From: Bacillota bacterium
GTDB lineage: Bacteria > Armatimonadota > Hebobacteria > Hebobacterales > Hebobacteraceae
DNA: 5,546 nucleotides
NCBI GenBank assembly: GCA_030597345.1
Contig: JAUVSA010000150.1
Coordinates: 1-5,546, forward strand
Direction of reading: 5' to 3'
This document shows positions 1 through 4,978 of the stretch, piece by piece. Made by a program: the position numbers and the translations under genes. The notes under the pieces were generated by a model. The model ran no database searches, had not been told where the DNA came from, and saw nothing but the letters and a program-made list of their open reading frames with translations. Each line of letters begins with the position of its first letter. Within the stretch, counting starts at the first letter, position 1.

Positions 1-37
1 GCGCCTGCTGCTTCGAATCCTGCGTGAAGAGTGCGGC

Positions 38-259
38 TTAGCCGCGCTGCGCGCGCTTCGCTTGCTGAACCAACTGCCGCACTCGCTGGCCGCCCTTGCG
101 GCCGATGCGCTCGTAGAACTTCGGCCCGTGCCGCTTCTTGGTGGTCTCGCCCCCCTTGCGACCAATCGCCTCGTAGAACTCCGGACCGTGCCGGGCCTTG
201 GTTGCGCGGCCGCCCTTTCGGCCGGCATCGCGAACCGTCATGGCTCCCTTTTCGGGCAT
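38..259 (-). CDS. KGG-repeat small stress-type protein
   Basis: A 73-residue, basic, very hydrophilic protein made almost wholly of tandem 20-residue repeats. Residues 13-32 and 33-52 are near copies with the pattern GRKGG-x-x-T-K-x-R-H-G-P-x-F-Y-E-x-I, and a third partial copy starts at 53 (GRKGG). A Lys/Arg/Gln-rich tail follows. This is the bacterial KGG (stress-induced repeat) family, related to GsiB-type and plant group-1 LEA-like hydrophilins. Such proteins are thought to be disordered and protective in desiccation or general stress, but the biochemical role is not settled. The ATG at 259 is preferred over the in-frame ATG at 241 because GGGAGGTGA (266-274) lies six bases upstream of it. 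The gene appears monocistronic, behind its own promoter at 382-410. There is no signal peptide or membrane segment. Confidence 0.9.
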   Translation of the reverse strand: MPEKGAMTVRDAGRKGGRATKARHGPEFYEAIGRKGGETTKKRHGPKFYERIGRKGGQRVRQLVQQAKRAQRG

Positions 260-302
260 AGCAACTCACCTCCCACAGGGCTATTCTCGCCGAACAAGCG
301 AC

Positions 303-336
303 CCCGCGACTCGCGGGTCCGAGGAGTCACCTCCTC
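303..336 (-). promoter_or_regulatory. two hairpins in the 5' leader of the KGG-repeat gene
   Basis: Two perfect inverted repeats lie side by side in the predicted leader: GAGGAG (321-326) with CTCCTC (331-336) around a 4-nt loop, and CCCGCG (303-308) with CGCGGG (312-317) around a 3-nt loop. On the transcript the first stem-loop contains AGGAGGTGA (327-335), a full-length anti-16S match. Eight bases of it (TCACCTCC on the plus strand) recur as the gene's real ribosome-binding site at 266-273. The structures are plainly in the sequence; a regulatory role is inference. The hairpins are not followed by a T run, so they are unlikely to be intrinsic terminators. Confidence 0.4.
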
Positions 337-381
337 CTGCGCCGCGTAATGTGGCTCAGGCACCCCGTCTTGTTCTCGACC

Positions 382-410
382 ATTATACCCACTCCTAAAC
401 CATCAAGCAA
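382..410 (-). promoter_or_regulatory. sigma70-type promoter for the KGG-repeat gene
   Basis: On the minus strand TTGCTT (405-410) is followed after exactly 17 bp by a perfect TATAAT (382-387). Transcription should begin near 375, giving a leader of about 115 nt before the ATG at 259. The -35 box matches consensus at three positions only, but the consensus -10 box and ideal spacing in otherwise GC-rich DNA make this convincing. Confidence 0.7.
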
Positions 411-510
411 TCCATCCTCAAGGCTTTTTCACATACAATTGTGCGGTAATCAACTCAGCCTCCGCGAATCCCCGCCCCCCGGGCTGCCAGGCAGTGCCTC
501 GCCCTCCACC

Positions 511-550
511 CTGCCAGTCTCTCCACGGGCCAGCCGCTTCGGCCTGGCAG
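511..550 (-). terminator. GC-rich hairpin cluster after the receiver gene
   Basis: A perfect 7-bp inverted repeat, CTGCCAG (511-517) with CTGGCAG (544-550), encloses a smaller stem at 530-547 (GCCG/CGGC plus CCA/TGG with one bulged base, 3-nt loop). A further CTGCCAG lies at 484-490. The cluster starts 40 bp past the receiver stop at 590. No T run follows on the minus strand, so it is not a classical intrinsic terminator; it could be a 3'-end stabilising or Rho-assisted structure. Confidence 0.3.
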
Positions 551-589
551 CACGGCGCGTATCAGATCCCCTGCTCGGCTCCGAGGCGC

Positions 590-1030
590 CTACCGCTCTC
601 CCCTCTGGGGTGCCGACGGCCCGGCGACCTCGTCGGAGGTGACTGCCGCGATTGCTTGCGCCAGTTGCTGCACGAGCACCGGCTTGGTCAGGACCAGCCG
701 GGCCCCTGCCTCGAGGCCGCGCTCCACCCGCTCATCCCCGTAGGCGGTCACCAAGATAATCGGGGTGGGCGCCTGGGCCATGATCTCCCGTGTCGCCTCC
801 GCCCCGTCCCTGCCCGGGAGCCCGATGTCCATCAGCACCACGTCGGGCTGCAGCCTGGAAACCATTTCCAGCGCCGACTCGGCGTCCCGCGCGGTGCCCA
901 CCACCTCGCATCCCGCGGCCTCCAACTGTCCCCGCAAGGCCAGCGCGACGACGAACTCATCCTCCACCAGCATCACGCGCGGCCGGCCCTTCTCTGGTGC
1001 TGTCTGGTTTGTCTCGCCCTGGTGGCTCAT
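590..1030 (-). CDS. stand-alone response-regulator receiver protein
   Basis: A 146-residue cytoplasmic protein with one complete receiver (CheY-like) domain at about residues 17-132 and no output domain. All phosphorylation-site residues are visible: acidic cluster E23-D24-E25, phospho-acceptor D68 in VVLMDIGLPG, switch threonine T95 followed by Y97, and K116 in LTKPV. It should therefore accept phosphate from a histidine kinase, none of which is encoded in this window. The N-terminal 16 residues and the roughly 14-residue tail are polar and probably disordered. A GAGGGAAG sequence lies just before the ATG at 1030. The gene begins 12 bp after the Rex-like gene ends, so the two are very likely cotranscribed. 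The domain resembles receivers of ANTAR-type and hybrid-kinase-associated regulators, but no ANTAR domain follows. Output by protein-protein contact, perhaps with the neighbouring regulator, is a reasonable guess. Confidence 0.92.
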   Translation of the reverse strand: MSHQGETNQTAPEKGRPRVMLVEDEFVVALALRGQLEAAGCEVVGTARDAESALEMVSRLQPDVVLMDIGLPGRDGAEATREIMAQAPTPIILVTAYGDERVERGLEAGARLVLTKPVLVQQLAQAIAAVTSDEVAGPSAPQRGER

Positions 1031-1042
1031 CTTCCCTCGGCC

Positions 1043-2014
1043 TCATGCCCGCGGCTTCGCGCGCCCTTCCCCAAGCGGGAGTCGACATAACAGGCGCAAC
1101 AGCAGGCTCCCCAGGTCTCCCTGTTCGATCATCACATTCGCGGAGGCCGCCAGCCGCGCCGACGTCAGATTCAGGACTGCTCTTATGCCGGCCCCAGCCA
1201 GCTCTTGGATCACCTCGGGAGTCGCTGTTTCTTCGCTCGCGAGCACAGCTACGGTGGCTCGCTTCTTGCGAGTCTCCTCCCCTGCCCGCTTCACCGGATG
1301 CACCGTCAGACCTGCCACCTTGCCACCCTTGTAGCCGTCATCGAACACCCCCGCCAAGGTGCAGTTGACCGCGGCCAGTGCCTCCCGCGTGCTCTGCGCG
1401 CCGGCCAGCCGCGCGCCGCCCAGCCACACGGTCGGCCGCGCCTTCCCCAACCGCAATCTGCGCCGGATCGCCCGGCGCAGCACCTCCACGCCATAGCCCC
1501 TCCCCGGCGTCCCGCAGCGGCCCAGGCCCGACAGGTCCCGCCGCACGAGACTCGACCTCACGCCCACCGCGCGCCCCAGCTGGTGGGACGATACTGTGAG
1601 CACGCCCCTCGCCCCGCATTCCTCTGTCACCCTGAGATACCAGTCCATGCGCTGTGCGGCGGGCGGCGCGAGCGCCGACCCGCGCCGCGGCGCGGCTGCT
1701 CCCTTCGCCCCCTCAAGCATGTCGCGGAACTCCCCGAACTTGTCGCTCGCGCCAAGTCTCACCCGCAAGGGACAGGCGCTTGCACGCCAGCCCGCCAGGT
1801 GGCACGCGGGCTCCATGCACTCGTGGCAGCCGGCTATTCGCAGCTCGCGCACACACTTGTAGACCACACAGGGATGACCTCCCTTGCGCAAGAGCCGAAG
1901 ATTGCCCGCGGCGCAGCCGAGGCATTTCTTCGTAATGCCGAGGTCACATGTGCTGCAGTCATAGACTCCGCACAGAGATCGACTTGCACGTTTGCCTGTC
2001 ACGCTAGTCGCCAT
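1043..2014 (-). CDS. Rex-like transcriptional regulator with N-terminal Cys-rich module
   Basis: A 323-residue protein in two parts. Residues 1-85 form a module with eleven cysteines (15, 20, 23, 31, 34, 49, 54, 63, 66, 71, 81) plus H64 and H72, resembling DUF3795-type Cys-rich proteins; it probably binds metal or an Fe-S cluster. Residues about 123-312 follow the Rex redox repressor: a winged helix with VSS-x-x-L-x-x-x-VGV and RRDLS (158-162), a GYG wing (173-175), and a Rossmann-like domain with the FD pair (224-225) and a C-terminal helix. Rex proteins are usually about 210 residues, so the N-terminus is a true extension. The Rossmann glycine motif is degraded: residues 199-204 read GGARLA, where Rex has GxGxxG, so NADH binding is doubtful. 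The ATG at 2014 is the first in frame after a stop, with GGAAG just upstream. DNA binding is likely; the ligand is unknown. Confidence 0.85.
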   Translation of the reverse strand: MATSVTGKRASRSLCGVYDCSTCDLGITKKCLGCAAGNLRLLRKGGHPCVVYKCVRELRIAGCHECMEPACHLAGWRASACPLRVRLGASDKFGEFRDMLEGAKGAAAPRRGSALAPPAAQRMDWYLRVTEECGARGVLTVSSHQLGRAVGVRSSLVRRDLSGLGRCGTPGRGYGVEVLRRAIRRRLRLGKARPTVWLGGARLAGAQSTREALAAVNCTLAGVFDDGYKGGKVAGLTVHPVKRAGEETRKKRATVAVLASEETATPEVIQELAGAGIRAVLNLTSARLAASANVMIEQGDLGSLLLRLLCRLPLGEGRAKPRA

Positions 2015-2176
2015 CGCTTCCGCGGCCCCATCATATAGCCCATGCTCTTGGAGTTCAGTGTGTTAGTTCGCCGCGCTGCCGGCTGATCCTGGGTCTGTCG
2101 CGTTCGCCCTCCCCGGCAGCGCAGCACCGCTGCCAAGATCTGCTGGGCTCCAGCGCGAGAGCGCGCCGGGGAGGGA

Positions 2177-2202
2177 TCGTCCCATATGTCTGAATGGGAC
2201 GA
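2177..2202. promoter_or_regulatory. perfect inverted repeat, candidate operator
   Basis: TCGTCCCAT (2177-2185) and ATGGGACGA (2194-2202) are perfect 9-bp inverted arms around an 8-bp spacer. The dyad ends 20 bp before the -35 box of the rightward promoter and lies about 160 bp upstream of the Rex-like start. This is the usual form and place of a dimeric regulator's site. It does not match the published Rex operator (TTGTGA-type arms), and it lies outside the -35/-10 spacer where MerR proteins normally bind. Confidence 0.5.
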
Positions 2203-2221
2203 ATATTTCTGCGTTTCGGGC

Positions 2222-2250
2222 TTGACGGATAGGGCCATTCCAACTATCAT
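2222..2250 (+). promoter_or_regulatory. sigma70-type promoter for the MerR-like/ROK-like unit
   Basis: TTGACG (2222-2227, five of six consensus bases) and TATCAT (2245-2250, five of six) are separated by exactly 17 bp. Transcription should begin near 2257, only about 20-35 nt before the plausible start codons of the MerR-like gene. The 17-bp spacer is normal, unlike the 19-20 bp spacers typical of promoters activated by classical MerR proteins through DNA distortion. Confidence 0.7.
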
Positions 2251-2269
2251 ACGCGAGAGGTGTCCACAT

Positions 2270-2308
2270 ATGCTTAAGTGGGGGCCGCCTTGCGCGTCGA
2301 TGTTCTAA
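2270..2308 (+). CDS. possible 12-codon leader ORF overlapping the MerR-like start
   Basis: ATG at 2270 lies eight bases after GAGAGG (2255-2260), the best ribosome-binding-like sequence in this leader. It opens a short frame, MLKWGPPCASMF, that stops at 2306-2308. The frame differs from the downstream MerR-like gene and ends 14 bases before that gene's in-frame ATG at 2323. It may be a leader peptide feeding reinitiation, or chance. Part of the putative ribosome-binding site overlaps the predicted transcription start near 2257, which weakens the case. Confidence 0.2.
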   Translation: MLKWGPPCASMF

Positions 2309-2592
2309 GCGATCTGCACCCGATGGCCGACCTGCTGGCCCGCTGCCCAGGAATGACCAAGGAGCACGTCTACTATCTGGAGCAGCAAGGATACCTACAG
2401 CCGGTCAAGCAACGTCACGGCAAGATTCAACGCAATCTCTACACCACGGTGCAGCTGGAGTTGGTGGCGGCCATTTGGCGTCATCGGCAGGCAGGCATCC
2501 CTCCTAGGGAAGCCTATCGGCGCGCACTCCGCGAGCAGGCCCGCGGGCAGCTCAGTATGTGGCCCGAGGGAGACGCGGAGGGGGAGACGTGA
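2278..2592 (+). CDS. MerR-type HTH protein without effector domain
   Basis: A protein of up to 104 residues that is little more than a MerR-type winged helix. Residues about 15-40 (PMADLLARCPGMTKEHVYYLEQQGYL) follow the helix-turn-helix pattern, ending in the usual Y-Y/L-E-x-x-G-x-L. A basic wing (about 43-56, KQRHGKIQRNLY) and two helices (58-72 and 75-90) follow. There is no dimerisation coiled coil of normal length, no metal-binding cysteine set and no effector domain. The start is uncertain: GTG 2278 directly follows an in-frame TAA and has no ribosome-binding site at normal distance; TTG 2290 is preceded by GGGGG; ATG 2323 would remove 15 residues yet keep the HTH. The stop TGA overlaps the GTG of the ROK-like gene by four bases, so the two are translationally coupled and probably act together. 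Confidence 0.82.
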   Translation: MGAALRVDVLSDLHPMADLLARCPGMTKEHVYYLEQQGYLQPVKQRHGKIQRNLYTTVQLELVAAIWRHRQAGIPPREAYRRALREQARGQLSMWPEGDAEGET

Positions 2593-4364
2593 GCACCCAG
2601 GCGCAGCAGGCCGGACCGGGACCCTGCGGAGACTCTATTCCGCCCATGGGCTCGGAGGCGGCCGGTCCGGCCGACCCCCGCTTAGTGATCAAGGAGGTGG
2701 GATTCAGCTTTGGCAGAGAGACGGTCGAGGCCCGCGCCACCGTTGCCCTCGGCTCCCGCCGGTTCTCCGGCGTAGCCGCGGGTCGGCCGGGCGTCGATCA
2801 TACTTGGCAGTTAGCGGCGGCGGCGTCTGTGGCAGCCTTGCAGCAATATCTGCAGCAATGTGCGGCGGACCCACCACCTCCCCAAATCCAGCTACTAGAC
2901 ACAGCCACTATCACGACAGGAATCGGACACGAAGTAGTCCTAGCAAGACTCCGACTATCTCATGGCAGCAAACGAACCGACTTGCTCGGGTCCGCGTTGG
3001 TGCGAAATGATCGGTGTAGCACCGCAGTCGCCGCCGCTCTTGATGCCGCTTCTCGTCGCTTAAGCCTGTTCCGACTCTCAGCATCTTCCGCGCAGAAGGA
3101 AGACCGCATGGGCTCGCGCGCGCCCGCGCCGGCCACTGCTATCCGCGCTCCCGAGCCCGAAGGGCAGGGGCCGCACTTTGACGCGGTGGAGGACCGCCCC
3201 GCAGTCGACCCGCCGGCTGACTGCGAAGCGCCGCGGGCCGGGTCGCCTGATCCTGCCCGCACGTCCTCTGAGACTTCATCGCTTGGGGTCGCCTTCACCC
3301 CCACCTCGATTCGCGCCGCTGCCGTGGACTCCGCCGGCCGAATCCTGGCCGAAACCCGACGGCCCAGCCCCGCTGGCGGCAATGCCGAGGCCACGGTCGC
3401 GCGCGCTTGCGAGGCCGTCCGCGAGACCATCGCCGGCATCAACAGATCCGCCGCGAACCCAACCGCGTTGGGCCTGGCCGTCCCGGGCCATCTGCGCCCG
3501 AGGGATGGCATCTGCGTTTCCTGTGGGGAGTTCCCGTCCTGGAGAGATGTCCAGCTCGCGGCCCCGTTCGCGGAGGAGTTCGGGCTTCCCGTCGCTCTCA
3601 TCAACCCCACGCAGGCCGCCGCGCTCGCCGAAGCCGAGTTCGGCGCGGCCCGAGGTACATCCGACCTCGTGTTCGTGCGCATCGGCGCGGAGATCGAGGT
3701 GGCCGTCATCGTGAACGGCCAGCCGCTGCAGCTCCTGCGCTCCGGCGCCGCGCAGGCCGGACACGTCGTCATCGAAGCGGACGGTCCCCGCTGTGTATGT
3801 GGCGAGAATGGATGCTGGCAGGTGCTCGCCAACCGGGAGGCGCTGGTCGCCCGCGTGCTGAAGGCGCTGCGTAGAGGGACGCCCAGCACGATTGGGGCTG
3901 CCGTTGATGATCGCTACGGCGCCATAACCCCCGCCCTCATCGCGCGGCTCGCTACGGGAGGAGACTCCGTTGCCCGCGGCGCTGTCGAAGAAACGGGGCG
4001 CTATCTGGCAATCGGGCTCGCCAACCTGATCACACTTTTCGATCCCGAAGCTATTGTCGTTGACAGCGCGCCTCGGCTCGTCGGCGTTGCCCTGCTCCAT
4101 GCCGCCGAGGCGACACTCAAGTCCAGCCCCCGCGCGCAGGCCCTCGCGCGGTGCGTGCTCCTCTCCCCCGAACTGGGCGATGCGGCGCCCGTCCTCGGCG
4201 CCGCTGCCTGGGCGGCGCAGAGCGCTGTCTGCTCACCCACGCAACCATCGGAACCTGACGTGGCGGCCTACGCGTGCCAGGGCCCGGCACTCCCATTTCC
4301 CGCCGCGATCGCTCACTCCGGCCGCCCACCGAATCCCGGAGGCAGCAACTCGTCGTATCGGTAG
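2589..4364 (+). CDS. ROK-family protein, probably non-catalytic, with LeuA-dimer-like N-terminal domain
   Basis: A 591-residue cytoplasmic protein started at GTG 2589, chosen for the GTGA overlap with the upstream gene and the CGGAGGGGGAG ribosome-binding site ending two bases before it; a GTG at 2559 is possible but has no such support. Residues about 31-162 form two beta-beta-beta-alpha-like halves resembling the LeuA dimerisation/allosteric domain. A Pro/Ala/Glu-rich linker covers 163-230. Residues 231-546 are a ROK domain with the zinc site intact (G391-H392, C402, C404, C409 in CVCGENGC). Functional motifs are lost: phosphate-1 DxGGT reads A-F-TPT (235-239), catalytic NDAN reads NPTQ (339-342), phosphate-2 GTGIGGG reads GAEIEVA (366-372), and ExGH has Q389. 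Sugar kinase activity is therefore unlikely. It lacks the winged helix of NagC/Mlc/XylR repressors, so DNA binding may come from the coupled MerR-like protein. The last 45 residues are low complexity. Confidence 0.85.
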   Translation: MSTQAQQAGPGPCGDSIPPMGSEAAGPADPRLVIKEVGFSFGRETVEARATVALGSRRFSGVAAGRPGVDHTWQLAAAASVAALQQYLQQCAADPPPPQIQLLDTATITTGIGHEVVLARLRLSHGSKRTDLLGSALVRNDRCSTAVAAALDAASRRLSLFRLSASSAQKEDRMGSRAPAPATAIRAPEPEGQGPHFDAVEDRPAVDPPADCEAPRAGSPDPARTSSETSSLGVAFTPTSIRAAAVDSAGRILAETRRPSPAGGNAEATVARACEAVRETIAGINRSAANPTALGLAVPGHLRPRDGICVSCGEFPSWRDVQLAAPFAEEFGLPVALINPTQAAALAEAEFGAARGTSDLVFVRIGAEIEVAVIVNGQPLQLLRSGAAQAGHVVIEADGPRCVCGENGCWQVLANREALVARVLKALRRGTPSTIGAAVDDRYGAITPALIARLATGGDSVARGAVEETGRYLAIGLANLITLFDPEAIVVDSAPRLVGVALLHAAEATLKSSPRAQALARCVLLSPELGDAAPVLGAAAWAAQSAVCSPTQPSEPDVAAYACQGPALPFPAAIAHSGRPPNPGGSNSSYR

Positions 4365-4978
4365 TCACACCGCCCCCGCACCAGCCGTTCTCCCCCATCT
4401 ATCGCGACCAGTTCGATCCGCCGCACCAACATCGTTTCCGCCTCCACGTACACCTGCCATCGATCGACGTATTCGGCCTTCTCACCGGCTACTGCGGCGC
4501 CCTCCAACTCCACCAGCAGCGCGCGGTCGCCCGCTAGCCGCGCCCACTGCGCTCTCACCCGTTTCTCGGGTCCCGCGGCGAGTCGGCTGACGATCCCGTT
4601 CTCACCGACGTAGTCCATCGCCGCACACAGCGCCCTCAGCTCCGCCCCTGGCGCCGGCGACGGCCGCCTCTCCGCCGGGGCCGACCTAACCGGTCTCAGC
4701 ATGCCCTCGGTGGTGTATGTCCCCGGCTCCTCCACTCGCGCCCACAGCGCGTACTCCCACACAGATCCATCTTTCGGATAGACGCGCGCCAGCCCGTGTA
4801 TCGTCGTCTTCTCCCCCACTGCCTCGACCACCGCCGGCCACGACACCGTGGTGCGGACCCGCTCGACCCCCAGCCATCCCACCACCGCGATCACCACTAT
4901 CATCGGCGCGACCCTTGGCCACCAGCGCACCCAACCGCGCCGGCCGCCCTGCTCCGAAGTCTCTCTGTCCGCACTCAT
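4313..4978 (-). CDS. single-pass membrane protein, possible RseB/LolA-like extracytoplasmic domain
   Basis: A 221-residue protein of unrecognised specific family. A polar, Arg-rich N-terminus (1-22) precedes one membrane segment (about 23-39, VAPMIVVIAVVGWLGV), placing residues 40-221 outside the cytoplasm. The pattern after the membrane (SWPAVVEAVGEKTTIHGLARVY, then WEYALWARVEEPGTY) and near the end (WQVYVEAETMLVRRIEL) recalls proteins with an RseB/LolA-like beta fold that are often found beside ECF sigma or anti-sigma genes in Planctomycetota and similar bacteria; this is inference from pattern only. No sigma factor gene is next to it. The ATG at 4978 is the first possible start, since an in-frame TAG lies six bases upstream; AGGT there may serve as ribosome-binding site. 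Its last 17 codons overlap the end of the ROK-like gene on the opposite strand. Confidence 0.78.
   Translation of the reverse strand: MSADRETSEQGGRRGWVRWWPRVAPMIVVIAVVGWLGVERVRTTVSWPAVVEAVGEKTTIHGLARVYPKDGSVWEYALWARVEEPGTYTTEGMLRPVRSAPAERRPSPAPGAELRALCAAMDYVGENGIVSRLAAGPEKRVRAQWARLAGDRALLVELEGAAVAGEKAEYVDRWQVYVEAETMLVRRIELVAIDGGERLVRGRCDYRYDELLPPGFGGRPE

Larger units (their letters stand above)
260..589. other. intergenic region between KGG-repeat gene and receiver gene
   Basis: No credible coding sequence in about 330 bp. From left to right it holds the ribosome-binding site (266-274), two leader hairpins (303-336) and the promoter (382-410) of the KGG-repeat gene. Next comes an AT-richer patch with the palindrome ACAATTGT (435-442), then a GC-rich stretch with repeated CTGCCAG/CTGGCAG motifs just after the receiver stop codon. 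Confidence 0.6.
2015..2277. promoter_or_regulatory. divergent promoter region between Rex-like and MerR-like genes
   Basis: About 260 bp separate two diverging genes, and no credible gene lies within. The right half holds a clear plus-strand promoter (2222-2250) and a perfect 26-bp inverted repeat (2177-2202). The left half contains a hairpin, GGCAGCG (2115-2121) with CGCTGCC (2128-2134) and a 6-nt loop, which would sit in the leader of the Rex-like gene if its transcript starts far upstream. For the leftward unit I see only a weak candidate: TATGAT (2030-2035, minus strand) with CTGAAC 17 bp upstream. Confidence 0.6.

Noticed and set aside
431..444. CACA-N6-TGTG dyad with the palindrome ACAATTGT as a possible Rex site upstream of the KGG promoter
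   Set aside because: The half-sites point the wrong way for a Rex operator (TTGTGA...TCACAA) and are only 4 bp long; chance is likely in this AT-richer patch.
494..1090. 198-residue open frame on the plus strand
   Set aside because: It covers the receiver gene in antisense and has no recognisable motif; the receiver residues on the minus strand are decisive.
1205..2038. 277-residue open frame on the plus strand
   Set aside because: Antisense to the Rex-like gene, with His/Pro/Arg-rich composition and no domain; the minus frame has clear Rex and Cys-module patterns.
1999..2250. 83-residue open frame on the minus strand through the divergent intergenic region
   Set aside because: No family resemblance, no ribosome-binding site, and it runs across the promoter and inverted repeat; the N-terminus of the Rex-like gene overlaps its end in another frame.
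2265..2280. Imperfect 16-bp palindrome CAC-N10-GTG near the rightward transcription start
   Set aside because: Only six of eight pairs match and there is no second copy in the window.
2960..3889. 309-residue open frame on the minus strand
   Set aside because: It lies wholly inside the ROK-like gene, has Ser/Arg/Ala-biased composition and no recognisable domain; it is an antisense shadow of GC-rich coding DNA.
3276..4100. 274-residue open frame on the minus strand
   Set aside because: Also antisense to the ROK domain, with no family signature, while the plus frame shows the full ROK pattern and zinc motif.
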